Positions 1-7,834 of a stretch of DNA of 64,000 nt are shown piece after piece. Positions within the stretch are counted from its first letter, which is position 1. Each line of letters opens with the position of its first letter. Location: positions 186,001-250,000 of the forward strand of contig NZ_VKKG01000003.1 of assembly GCF_007197885.1 (NCBI RefSeq), written 5' to 3'. The translations under genes and the position numbers were made by a program. The notes beneath the pieces were generated by a model. The model ran no database searches, was not told where the DNA came from, and saw only the letters and a program-made list of their open reading frames with translations. The stretch is from Tessaracoccus rhinocerotis. Its GTDB lineage: Bacteria; Actinomycetota; Actinomycetes; Propionibacteriales; Propionibacteriaceae.

Positions 1-2
1 CC

Positions 3-119
3 GATGAATGGGCAGAAGGCCGTCGCTACCTCGGCCTCGACGTTCTCACCCGTTGCCGACTCACCACCATCACCAACCCCGTTGAGGATGTGACCGAACC
101 CCTCGCACTCACTGCCTAA
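3..119 (+). pseudogene. IS256-family (mutator) transposase, C-terminal end only
   Basis: An open frame enters from the left edge and ends at the TAA at 117-119. The 38 visible residues start DEWAEGRRYLGLDVLTR, which matches the C-terminus of actinobacterial IS256-type (mutator) transposases, where a DEW-x-EGRRY motif precedes the stop. The catalytic DDE core would lie left of the window, so whether the element is intact cannot be judged here. It is entered as partial; it may be a complete gene cut by the window edge. The family call comes from motif recognition only. Confidence 0.7.
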
Positions 120-130
120 CCGAAGGAATC

Positions 131-157
131 GCTACACCACTCCGCTGGACTTGACCC
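131..157. repeat. Probable right terminal inverted repeat of the IS256-type element
   Basis: The sequence just after the transposase stop contains TACACCACTCC followed by GCTGGACTTGACCC. Ends of actinobacterial IS256-type elements commonly carry the AGTGGTGTA core, seen here in reverse complement. The partner repeat is outside the window, so the boundary is an inference. Confidence 0.4.
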
Positions 158-170
158 TTTGGCCGCCTCG

Positions 171-202
171 GTCGGGGGTTCGATCCCCTCCGGGGCGCCT
201 CT
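171..202 (+). other. tRNA-like 3' fragment (T-arm plus acceptor half)
   Basis: GGGGG (174-178), TTCGATC (179-185) and CCCTC (186-190) form a five-pair T-arm with one G-U pair and the canonical TTCGA loop. A seven-base CGGGGCG acceptor half follows. No D-arm or anticodon arm precedes it, because that position is taken by the probable IS end. It could be the remnant of a tRNA gene split by the insertion or an attachment-site scar. No functional tRNA is claimed. Confidence 0.35.
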
Positions 203-302
203 GCGAATGCGTAACGATGGTCACTGTTCCTCCTTGAACGGTTTGCATGCGTCGAGGAGCGGGCATGCCCCTCCGTGCCGATGCTACGTTCGAAATGCAA
301 CG

Positions 303-412
303 TTGTACATAGGTTCGTTGCTCCGACTTACAAATGAGCTCAGGCGGTTCGCGGGGAGCTGCCGACGGTCGCGGATGCGCCCCCTCACCCGTAACGGCCC
401 TACATTTGTAGG
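303..412 (+). promoter_or_regulatory. Promoter/operator region of the first MMPL gene
   Basis: This stretch has a TTGTACAT element at 303-310, resembling the TGTACA half-site found beside the CarH-type gene. It also has a 14-bp inverted repeat CCTACA-TT-TGTAGG at 399-412. TACATT at 401-406 inside the palindrome is a good -10 hexamer placed 7 nt before a GTG (414) and 10 nt before the ATG (417), which suggests a leaderless or nearly leaderless transcript whose -10 is covered by an operator. No second half-site in 11-bp phase is seen here, so CarH control is less certain than at the other two sites. Confidence 0.45.
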
Positions 413-416
413 CGTG

Positions 417-2594
417 ATGACACGCGGCCGATCAGAACCCTCCCACGGCAGACCCCCGGCCTGGCTCCGGACCGGCATCCCGATCGTCCTGATCCTGGTG
501 TGGTTGGCCGGTGCCGCCATCGGCGGACCGTACTTCGGCAAGGTCGGGGAGGTCTCCTCGAATGACCAGGCCGCCTTCCTGCCCGCCAGCGCCGACGCCA
601 CCCTCGTCGGCGAGCGGTTCACCGACTTCGTCGGTGACGACACCATCCCCGCCATCGTCATCCTCTCCGCCGACGACGTGATCGACGAGGAGACCCTCGC
701 GGAACTGGAAACCGTGGTCGAGGGGCTGGGCGACCTCGCCGTCGTGGACAGCGTCTCCCCGCTGATCCCGTCAGAGGAAGCGATGGCCGCCCAGGCGTTC
801 ATCCCACTCGACGCGGAGGCGGACCTCGAGGAAGCCGTGGCCGCGGTGCGCACCGCGCTCGCCGAACAGGTGCCCGAGGGCATCACCCACCACGTGACCG
901 GACCGGCCGGCTTCTCCGCGGATCTCGTCGAGGCATTCGCGGGTATCGACGGGTTGCTGCTCGGCGTCGCACTCGGCGCGGTGCTTGTGATCCTGCTGGT
1001 CGTCTACCGCTCGCTCCTGCTGCCGTTCCTGGTGCTCGCCACCAGCGTGTTCGCGCTGTGTGTGGCCCTGCTGGTGAACTGGTGGCTGGCCAAGTGGGGG
1101 GTCGTCTCCCTCAACGGACAGACGCAGGGCATCCTGTTCATCCTCGTCATCGGCGCAGCCACCGACTACGCCCTCCTGTACACCGCCCGCTACCAGGAGG
1201 AGTTGCGCCGCAACAAGACCCGCGTGGCTGCCACCCGCAAGACCATCCGAGGCTCCATCGAGCCCATCCTGGCCTCCGGCGGAACGGTCATCGCCGGCCT
1301 GTTGTGCCTGTTGTTCAGCGACCTCGCGTCCAACAAGTCGCTCGGGCCCGTGGCCTCCATCGGCATCGTGTTCGCCATGCTCTCGGCCCTTACGCTGCTG
1401 CCGGCCATGCTGCTGCTGCTCGGGCGGGCCGCCTTCTGGCCCCGCCGTCCGGTGTTCGACCCGGACCGGGACACCGAGACCGCCTTCAACCGCGGCGCCT
1501 ATGCCGCGATCGGCCGATTCATCTCCTCACGGCCGCGGACGGTGTGGGTCGGGTGCGTCCTGCTGCTGGCCGTGGGTGCCGCCTTCGTCCCGACGCTGAA
1601 GGCCGACGGCGTGGCCACCAGCGAGCTCGTGATCGGCGCCTCCGACGCCCGCGACGGCCAGGCCGAACTCTCCGAGCACTTCCCCGCCGGCTCCGGCGAC
1701 CCGGCCAACGTCCTGGTGGCTGAGTCGGACCTCCAGCGCGCAGCCGACATCCTGCTCGCCGCCGAAGGAGTCGACTCCGTGGCGGTGCTCGCCACGGACA
1801 GCCCGTCCGGGTCCGCGCCCGTCACCGAGGAGGGCATCCAGCCGCTCGGGCCGCCCGGGACACCCCCGCCCGAGCCCACCGTCGACGACGGCGAGGTGCT
1901 CCTCCAAGCCACCCTCTCAGCCCCCGGCGACAGCATCGAGGCGCAGGACACGGTCAGGGAGTTGCGCACCGAGCTCGACGGCCTCGCACTGGTCGGCGGG
2001 ACCGCGGCCGTCGCCGTCGACACCAACGACACGTCCATCCGTGACCGCAACCTGATCATCCCCATCGTGCTCGCGGTGATCCTCGTGATCCTGATGGGCC
2101 TGCTGCGCAGTGTGCTGGCCCCGATCCTGCTCGTGGCCACCACCGTGCTGTCCTTCGGGACGGCGATGGGTGTGGCCGCGCTGGTGTTCAACCACGTCCT
2201 GGACCTGCCCGGGGCGGACCCTTCGGTACCGCTGTACGGGTTCGTGTTCCTGGTGGCGCTCGGCATCGACTACAACATCTTCCTCATGACCAGGGTCCGG
2301 GAGGAGTCCCTCGCCAACGGCACCAGGCCGGGCATCCTGCGCGGGCTGGCCGTCACGGGCGGCGTGATCACCTCGGCCGGAATCGTGCTGGCGGCGACGT
2401 TTGCGGCGTTGGCGGTCATCCCCATCCTGTTCCTGCTGCAGCTGGCGTTCATCGTCGCCTTCGGGGTGCTGCTGGACACCTTCCTGGTGCGCACCCTGCT
2501 GGTCCCCGCGCTCGGCCTCGACATCGGCCGCAGGATCTGGTGGCCGAACAACTTGAAGCCCGATTTCGTGCAGCCGCGCCGCGCCCGGGAGTGA
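417..2594 (+). CDS. MMPL-family (RND superfamily) transporter, copy 1
   Basis: A 725-residue inner-membrane transporter of the MMPL/MmpL family, which moves lipids or other hydrophobic molecules with proton motive force. A first membrane segment lies near residues 15-35, followed by a periplasmic domain, a five-helix bundle carrying GAATDYALL, a second periplasmic loop and a second bundle carrying GIDYNIF. The two Asp-Tyr pairs match the proton-relay pairs of MmpL3. ATG 417 was chosen; GTG 414 is in frame and fits a leaderless start slightly better. The protein is strikingly similar along its whole length to the gene at 12898, so the two copies bracket the carotenoid cluster. Corynebacterial carotenoid clusters also contain an MMPL gene, which supports a role in carotenoid or lipid placement. 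The substrate is unknown. Confidence 0.88.
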   Translation: MTRGRSEPSHGRPPAWLRTGIPIVLILVWLAGAAIGGPYFGKVGEVSSNDQAAFLPASADATLVGERFTDFVGDDTIPAIVILSADDVIDEETLAELETVVEGLGDLAVVDSVSPLIPSEEAMAAQAFIPLDAEADLEEAVAAVRTALAEQVPEGITHHVTGPAGFSADLVEAFAGIDGLLLGVALGAVLVILLVVYRSLLLPFLVLATSVFALCVALLVNWWLAKWGVVSLNGQTQGILFILVIGAATDYALLYTARYQEELRRNKTRVAATRKTIRGSIEPILASGGTVIAGLLCLLFSDLASNKSLGPVASIGIVFAMLSALTLLPAMLLLLGRAAFWPRRPVFDPDRDTETAFNRGAYAAIGRFISSRPRTVWVGCVLLLAVGAAFVPTLKADGVATSELVIGASDARDGQAELSEHFPAGSGDPANVLVAESDLQRAADILLAAEGVDSVAVLATDSPSGSAPVTEEGIQPLGPPGTPPPEPTVDDGEVLLQATLSAPGDSIEAQDTVRELRTELDGLALVGGTAAVAVDTNDTSIRDRNLIIPIVLAVILVILMGLLRSVLAPILLVATTVLSFGTAMGVAALVFNHVLDLPGADPSVPLYGFVFLVALGIDYNIFLMTRVREESLANGTRPGILRGLAVTGGVITSAGIVLAATFAALAVIPILFLLQLAFIVAFGVLLDTFLVRTLLVPALGLDIGRRIWWPNNLKPDFVQPRRARE

Positions 2595-2969
2595 ACCCTG
2601 GAGGCTGGTCAAATCCGACACGCCGAGGCGACAACGGACTTTGGGCGAGTTCTGCAGAAACCCTTGCGAGGAGTGGTTTGGGTGGGGTAGAAATCTCTGT
2701 ACGCACAACCCTCGCGGGAAGTGCCGAGGAGGCCAACCAGCGTCCATTGCCGAAGGACTTTCGAGTCCGGAGGGCCCTGCAGCGAAGCGGGACGATTGAC
2801 GGGTAGCCAGCCTCGATTTGGAGTTCGCTCTCCCTATCGCAATCGGAAGGTAAGGTCCTACCGACCTCCAGTCCGCGGCCAAGTCCGCAGACCTCGCAGA
2901 GCGATGCGAGCGGAGGTGGAACCGGATGTCCTTCCCGATCAGCGGGGTCGCCCCCTCACTGGTCACCCA

Positions 2970-3004
2970 GGAGGCCTGATCAACTCATACTTGATCAGGC
3001 CTCC
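2970..3004. terminator. Perfect 14-bp hairpin, possible terminator
   Basis: GGAGGCCTGATCAA (2970-2983) is followed by a 7-nt loop and its exact reverse complement (2991-3004). No T-tract follows, as is common for actinobacterial terminators. It lies about 375 bp beyond the MMPL stop, far for a terminator, so it could instead be a binding site or the end of an untranslated RNA. Confidence 0.45.
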
Positions 3005-3068
3005 GCCCATGTCCGGGCGTGTCGCTACCGCCGTTCCGGCTCGCGTTCCGTTGGAATGGTCCGTGAGC

Positions 3069-3093
3069 CCGGACCACGTATGAGGTGGTCCGG
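3069..3093. terminator. Hairpin between convergent genes, likely bidirectional terminator
   Basis: CCGGACCAC (3069-3077), a 7-nt loop and GTGGTCCGG (3085-3093) form a perfect 9-bp stem. It sits 18 bp beyond the stop of the minus-strand gene ending at 3112, the right place to terminate the CarH operon. Confidence 0.6.
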
Positions 3094-3111
3094 CCCCTTG
3101 CCTCCTGGCCC

Positions 3112-3627
3112 TCAGTCCCAGATCAACGGTGCGATCCGGGAGGCCACGGGGTCCTTGCCGACGGCGAGCCGCAGCGTGGGCTCGGACTCCTCCCCGAACG
3201 ACGCTGTGAACCCGCGCGCCACGAGTGAGGGCAACCGTTCCGCGAACCCCGTCAGGGAGTTGCTGCGGGCCAGCGCCGCGATCATGCAGGCCGCGTCCTT
3301 GGCGGCCTTGGCCGTCACCTGGTCCGGTTCCAGCTTGCGCGTCCGGAACAGCGTGGTGGTGTAGCCGGTGTCGCTGCGGCAGGTGTTGAAGTAGGTCTCG
3401 GCCGCGTCGCGCAGCTCCGATGCCAGGACGGCGTCGCCGACGCTCTCGCGTGCGGCAACCAGGGTGGGCTCCGAGAGGAACTTCTCGATCGTCCTGCGCA
3501 GGTGCGCCGGACCGCCGCTGTGCTGCTTGCCCTCCACCAGCATGTTGAGCCAGAAGGCGAGGAAGCGATCGATGTTGCCCTTCGGGCCGCGGCGGGCCGC
3601 ATCCATGGGGCTTGGCAGCTCAGACAT
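3112..3627 (-). CDS. Conserved protein of unknown function, cotranscribed with the CarH-type regulator
   Basis: A 171-residue soluble, mostly helical protein with no signal peptide or membrane segment. I do not recognise the family. Visible features are a charged N-terminus, an aromatic-rich segment (FLAFWLNMLV) near residues 22-31, and an Arg/Lys-rich centre. The gene starts 33 bp after the MerR/B12-binding gene on the same strand and shares its terminator, so the two are probably one transcript. That position suggests a role in light sensing, regulation or carotenogenesis, but nothing in the sequence shows one. Confidence 0.6.
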   Translation of the reverse strand: MSELPSPMDAARRGPKGNIDRFLAFWLNMLVEGKQHSGGPAHLRRTIEKFLSEPTLVAARESVGDAVLASELRDAAETYFNTCRSDTGYTTTLFRTRKLEPDQVTAKAAKDAACMIAALARSNSLTGFAERLPSLVARGFTASFGEESEPTLRLAVGKDPVASRIAPLIWD

Positions 3628-3660
3628 GGCCCAATACTTCCACGCCCCGGCTGCCGCTGC

Positions 3661-4521
3661 TCAGTTGCGGCCGGCCAGCAGGCTCCGGTGCAGGAGGGCG
3701 GCGGCCCGCGCCACCTCGTCGGGCAGCTGTTCCGCCCCGGTGACCGCATGCCGTTGCGAGCCGCCAACCCAGACCGACAGCGGCGGTGTGACGCCCTTGA
3801 GGCCGTCGATGATCGCCTGCGCCCGCGGCACCTCCTCCGGGGCCGTCACCCCCAGCACGGCGGCCCGGGGCCGAGCCTCCGACGCGGCCGCCAGCCACGA
3901 CCCCTCGGGGACGTCGGTCCCGAGGTACACGACGGCGGTTCCCGTCCGCTTCAGGCACGCGGCGAAGGCAAACAGCATCAGGTCGTGCCGGGCGCCCGGA
4001 GGCAGCCCCACCAGCACGCTGGAGGCGGGGTTGGGCTCGGGCGCCGCACTGAACACGCCGGCGATTGCGCCCATCAGGCTCGCGCTGGCGAAATGCTCCT
4101 GCGACACGTCCAGCCTGCCGTGTTCCCAGGCCTCGCCGATCCGCAGCAACTGCTCCGGGAGCCAGTGCTCGGCCACCTGCTCGAAGGGCGCGGAGCCGAA
4201 CGCCTGGTCTATCACCCGGTGGAGCTTGACCGGATCGAGGGCCTCCGCGGCTTCCACCAAGGAGTCACCCGAGGGCTGCGTCGGCGGGCCCTGCTCGGCT
4301 GCCGCTGGCCGTGAGCGCAGCGCCGCAGCGGCGTGCGAGGCGGGGACGCCGTTGCTCACCAGGGCCGCCATCTCGCGCAGCAGGGCCACCTGGGTCTCGT
4401 CGTAGAGGCGGTAGCCGCCGGACGAGCGGGCGGGTTCGACAACACCGTAGCGACGCTCCCAGGCGCGCAGCGTCGGCTCGGTCACCCCCGTGAGGGTCGC
4501 GACCTGTTTCACGGTGTACAC
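3661..4521 (-). CDS. MerR-type, B12-binding photoreceptor repressor (CarH/LitR-like)
   Basis: A 286-residue transcription regulator. Residues 1-70 are a MerR winged helix (TVKQVATLTGVTEPTLRAWERRYG). A helical domain follows with the W-x9-EH signature (W132, E142-H143) that packs against the adenosyl group of coenzyme B12 in CarH. The C-terminal Rossmann-like cobalamin domain has His179, the position of the cobalt ligand. In characterised CarH proteins the dark AdoCbl-bound tetramer represses carotenoid genes and light breaks it apart. GTG 4521 was chosen because GAGG stands 7 nt upstream and the MerR domain begins there; the frame is open further upstream. A TACAAT -10 (4580-4585, minus strand) overlaps an operator half-site, implying autorepression. 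It faces the carotenoid genes. Confidence 0.88.
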   Translation of the reverse strand: MYTVKQVATLTGVTEPTLRAWERRYGVVEPARSSGGYRLYDETQVALLREMAALVSNGVPASHAAAALRSRPAAAEQGPPTQPSGDSLVEAAEALDPVKLHRVIDQAFGSAPFEQVAEHWLPEQLLRIGEAWEHGRLDVSQEHFASASLMGAIAGVFSAAPEPNPASSVLVGLPPGARHDLMLFAFAACLKRTGTAVVYLGTDVPEGSWLAAASEARPRAAVLGVTAPEEVPRAQAIIDGLKGVTPPLSVWVGGSQRHAVTGAEQLPDEVARAAALLHRSLLAGRN

Positions 4522-4579
4522 GGCAGTTCCTCGATTCTGGTCCTCGTTCGTGGTTCTCTGGAACCAGTCAACGGAGCTT

Positions 4580-4598
4580 ATTGTACAAACCTTGGACA
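4580..4598. promoter_or_regulatory. CarH-type operator 1 overlapping the regulator's own promoter
   Basis: TGTACA (4582-4587) and TGGACA (4593-4598) are two T-n-n-A-C-A half-sites exactly 11 bp apart, the spacing and consensus reported for the MerR-type domains of CarH on its operator. TACAAT on the minus strand (4580-4585) is a good -10 for the regulator gene and overlaps the first half-site, which fits negative autoregulation. Confidence 0.65.
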
Positions 4599-4626
4599 GA
4601 GTATTGCTCATCGTCGGAGCCGCCGC

Positions 4627-4661
4627 TACAGTTCATTCAAACATTCGACAAACATTGGACA
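4627..4661 (+). promoter_or_regulatory. Promoter and CarH-type operator 2 of the idi-GGPP synthase/crtIB operon
   Basis: TACAGT (4627-4632) is a plausible -10. Downstream, TCGACA (4645-4650) and TGGACA (4656-4661) repeat at 11-bp spacing and run to within 6 bp of the ATG at 4668. Repressor bound here would block the promoter or early elongation. No Shine-Dalgarno sequence separates the operator from the start codon. Confidence 0.6.
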
Positions 4662-4667
4662 CGGATC

Positions 4668-6332
4668 ATGACCCCAAGATCGGCCTCCGAGCCCACAGCC
4701 AGAGTGGGCGCCGCAGTACCGGACGACGTCGTGCTGGTCGACGACGCCGGACGTCCGATCGGCCGCGCCGACAGGACCAGCGTCCACACGGACGCCACGC
4801 CGCTGCACCTGGCGTTCTCCACGTACCTGTTCAACGCCAAGGGGCAGGTCCTGGTGACCCGGCGCGCGCTCGCGAAGAAGACCTGGCCCGGCGTCTGGAC
4901 CAACTCCTGCTGCGGGCACCCACGTCCGGGGGAGTCGCTCGAGGACGCCGCCCGGCGCCGCATCCGTGAGGAGCTCGGCCTGCACGTCGGCCCCCTCGTG
5001 CCACTGCTGCCGGACTTCCGCTACCGCGCCTCCGACGCCTCCGGAATCGTCGAGAACGAGGTCTGCCCGGTGTTCGCGGGTTTCGTGACGGACGAGAGCC
5101 CTGCGCTCAACCCCGACGAGGTGGCCGAGTGGGCGTGGGTGGACTGGGACAGGCTCACCACGGCCGTCTCCGCCACCCCCCACGTCTACAGCCCCTGGGC
5201 GGCGCTGCAGGTCCCGCTCATCGAGGCCGCGTTCCCGGGTGTCGCCCACCTGGAGCGCCGACCGGCCACCGATGTCACCGCGGCGGTGAGGGACGTCGAC
5301 GCGCTGCTGTCAGCCGAGCTCGAGGCGCTGCAGGGCGAGTGGTGGACGCACGTGGGGGGCCTCGGCGTCGACGTGCTGCCCCACGACCTGCCGGGCTGGC
5401 TGGGCGACCTCCTGGTCGGCCGCGGCAAGCGGCTCCGGGTGGTCACCGCCTACTGGGGCTTCATCGCTGCCGGCGGCGTACCCGGCTCCCCGGCACACCA
5501 CCACCTGACCCGCGCGATGGCCGCGCTGGAGACCCTGCACCTGTTCGCACTCGTGCACGACGACGTGATGGACGAGTCCCTGAGCCGTCGCGGCCGTCCC
5601 TCCGCCCACGTGCAGGCAGCCAGTTGGCACCGGGAGGCCGCCGCCAGCGGCTCGCCGGAGGTGTTCGGGCGCAATCTCGCGATCCTGCTGGGTGACCTCG
5701 CACACACCGTCGCCGACCGCCTCGTCGACGGGCTGCCGGCTCCCATGCGGCACGTCTGGTACGAACTCTCCGTCGAGCTCATCGCCGGTCAGCGCGCCGA
5801 TCTCACGGGGGCTGCCGCCGCCCGCCGGGACCGCCCCCACGCCGAGCAGGTGGCGCGCCTGAAGTCCGGCCGCTACACCGTGGTGCGCCCGCTGCAGCTG
5901 GCCGCCGTCGCGGCTGGGGCGCCGGCCGCCACCTCGCAGGCGCTGCTGCAGTGCGGCGAGCACATCGGAGAGGCGTTCGCCCTCCGCGACGAGTACCTCG
6001 GCGTCTGGGGTGATCCCGAGGTCACCGGCAAGCCGTGCAGCGACGACCTCCTGGAGGGCAAGGCGACCGTGGCGCTGTCCATCGCGGCCGAGCGCCTCGT
6101 CGGCAGGCCGGGCGAGCTGCTCGCCAAGGTCGGCAGGCCAGAGTTCACTGAGGAGGAGGTGGCCGAACTCGCCGACGCGATGCGGGCCGCCGGGGTGGAC
6201 TCCGCCCTGGAGGACCTGATCCGGGGCTCCTTCGACGCGGCCCTGGCGTGCCTCGAGGGAACCTCGATGGTGCCCGACGGGCTCGCCGGCCTGCAAGAGG
6301 TGGCGCGTGCGATGGCGTGGCGCGACGCATGA
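4668..6332 (+). CDS. Fusion of type I isopentenyl-diphosphate isomerase and geranylgeranyl-diphosphate synthase
   Basis: A 554-residue two-domain enzyme. Residues ~18-185 are a Nudix-type IPP isomerase: LHLAFSTYLF, the active-site NSCCGHP (C82) and the REELG Nudix box near 100-104. Residues ~225-550 are a trans-isoprenyl diphosphate synthase with GKRLR (253-257), the first Asp-rich motif DDVMD (298-302) and the second motif region as DEYLGVWGD (441-449), where most homologues have DDxLG. The product would isomerise IPP to DMAPP and condense both to GGPP for carotenoid synthesis. Isomerase and synthase are normally separate proteins. ATG 4668 was chosen since the Nudix fold starts just after it and the operator ends 6 bp upstream. 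The stop overlaps the crtI start (ATGA). Confidence 0.9.
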   Translation: MTPRSASEPTARVGAAVPDDVVLVDDAGRPIGRADRTSVHTDATPLHLAFSTYLFNAKGQVLVTRRALAKKTWPGVWTNSCCGHPRPGESLEDAARRRIREELGLHVGPLVPLLPDFRYRASDASGIVENEVCPVFAGFVTDESPALNPDEVAEWAWVDWDRLTTAVSATPHVYSPWAALQVPLIEAAFPGVAHLERRPATDVTAAVRDVDALLSAELEALQGEWWTHVGGLGVDVLPHDLPGWLGDLLVGRGKRLRVVTAYWGFIAAGGVPGSPAHHHLTRAMAALETLHLFALVHDDVMDESLSRRGRPSAHVQAASWHREAAASGSPEVFGRNLAILLGDLAHTVADRLVDGLPAPMRHVWYELSVELIAGQRADLTGAAAARRDRPHAEQVARLKSGRYTVVRPLQLAAVAAGAPAATSQALLQCGEHIGEAFALRDEYLGVWGDPEVTGKPCSDDLLEGKATVALSIAAERLVGRPGELLAKVGRPEFTEEEVAELADAMRAAGVDSALEDLIRGSFDAALACLEGTSMVPDGLAGLQEVARAMAWRDA

Positions 6333-7834
6333 TCGGGCGACGCAGACCCAAGAGTGGACCACGCCGTCGGGTGGTCGTGGTGGGTGCAGGCCTGTCGGGC
6401 CTCGCCGCCGCCATGCACCTGGCTGGAGCGGGCCACCGCGTGACGGTGCTGGAGCGGGAGGACGTACCAGGGGGTCGCAACGGCACCCTGGAGCGCGACG
6501 GCTTCCGCTTCGACACCGGGCCCACGGTGCTCACCATGGTCCCGCTGCTGGAGGAGGCGTTCGCGGCCGTCGGCAGCACGGTGGCCGACCACCTCAGCCT
6601 CAAGCTCCTGGACCCGGCCTACCACGCGTTCTTCGCCGACGGCTCCACACTCAACGTGCGACCGGGGCACGAGCTGATGCGTGCCGAGATCGCCGCCGAG
6701 TGCGGCACCCGGGACGCCGCCGCCTTTGACGACTTCGTCGCCTGGCTGACCAAGCTCAACGACGTCGAGGTCCCCAATTTCATCGACGTGAACTTCGACT
6801 CGCCCCTCGGGCTGCTCCGGAGGCCGATGGCCGCCGCGCGCCTGGTCGGGCTCGGCGGCTTCGGCAGGCTCGGGCCGGCCGTCTCACGTCGCTTCCAGGA
6901 CGAGCGCCTGCACCGGGTGTTCAGCTTCCAGGCGATGTACGCCGGCATGGCGCCCGCGCGGGCGCTGGCCATCTACGCGGTGATCACCTACATGGACTCC
7001 ATCGAGGGTGTCTGGTTCCCGGAAGGCGGGATGCACGCCGTGCCGCGAGCGATGGCTGAGGCGGCCACGGCCGCCGGCGTGGAGTTCCGGTACGGCTCCA
7101 CCGTCGCTGGCGTCGAGCGAGCGGCCGACGGCTCGGTCACCGGCGCGCGCCTGGTCGACGGCAGCGTCGTCACCGGCGATGCCGTCGTGGTCACGGCAGA
7201 CCTGCCCACCGCCTACGAGCGGCTCCTGCCCGACCTCGCCCCGCCGCGGGTGCTCAGGCGCGGCAGCTACTCGCCCAGCGCCCTGGTGTGGCACCTGGGC
7301 GTTCGTGGGGAACTGCCCGAGCGGGCCGGACACCACAACATCCATTTCGGGCGGGCCTGGGACGACGCCTTCACCGACCTGCTGGACCGCGGCAGGCCGA
7401 TGCAGGACCCGTCGCGGTTCGTCGCCGTTCCCTCGGTCGACGACACCACAGCCGCGCCGAAGGGGCACCACACCCTCTACGTCCTGGAGCCGGTGCCCAA
7501 CCTCCACGTCGGCAGGATCGACTGGGAGCGGGAGGCACCGCAGCTGCGGGAGCGGATGCTGCGGACGCTGCAGGAGGCGGGATACCCCGTCGACATCGTG
7601 ACCGAGGACCTCGTCACCCCCGTCGACTGGGAGCGGCAGGGCATGGCTGCGGGCACCCCGTTCGCCCTGGCCCACACCTTCCCCCAGACGGGACCGTTCC
7701 GTCCCCGCAACGTGGACAAGCGGGCGCCGGGGCTGGTGTTCGCCGGCTCCGGCACCACCCCCGGGGTGGGAATCCCGATGGTCCTGATCTCGGGCAAGCT
7801 GGCCGCCCGACGGGTGGAGGAGATGTCCCGATGA
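6329..7834 (+). CDS. crtI: Phytoene desaturase
   Basis: A 501-residue FAD-dependent desaturase converting phytoene to lycopene in steps. The dinucleotide-binding motif VVVVGAGLSGLAAA lies at residues ~15-28, followed by the acidic end of the second strand and PGGRNGTLERDGFRFDTGPT, typical of CrtI. The C-terminal FAD motif GTTPGVGIPMVLISGKLAA is present. ATG 6329 overlaps the preceding stop by 4 bp and the stop overlaps crtB by 4 bp, so the three genes form one translationally coupled operon under the operator at 4627-4661. Confidence 0.93.
   Translation: MIGRRRPKSGPRRRVVVVGAGLSGLAAAMHLAGAGHRVTVLEREDVPGGRNGTLERDGFRFDTGPTVLTMVPLLEEAFAAVGSTVADHLSLKLLDPAYHAFFADGSTLNVRPGHELMRAEIAAECGTRDAAAFDDFVAWLTKLNDVEVPNFIDVNFDSPLGLLRRPMAAARLVGLGGFGRLGPAVSRRFQDERLHRVFSFQAMYAGMAPARALAIYAVITYMDSIEGVWFPEGGMHAVPRAMAEAATAAGVEFRYGSTVAGVERAADGSVTGARLVDGSVVTGDAVVVTADLPTAYERLLPDLAPPRVLRRGSYSPSALVWHLGVRGELPERAGHHNIHFGRAWDDAFTDLLDRGRPMQDPSRFVAVPSVDDTTAAPKGHHTLYVLEPVPNLHVGRIDWEREAPQLRERMLRTLQEAGYPVDIVTEDLVTPVDWERQGMAAGTPFALAHTFPQTGPFRPRNVDKRAPGLVFAGSGTTPGVGIPMVLISGKLAARRVEEMSR

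Larger units (their letters stand above)
2595..3111. other. 517-bp non-coding stretch with two strong hairpins
   Basis: No convincing gene lies between the MMPL stop and the end of the opposing gene at 3112. Short open frames here lack recognisable homology and good ribosome-binding sites. The visible structures are the inverted repeats at 2970-3004 and 3069-3093, annotated separately. Confidence 0.6.

Noticed and set aside
171-202. A complete tRNA gene at the left end
   Set aside because: Only the T-arm and a 3' acceptor half can be drawn; no anticodon or D-arm precedes it.
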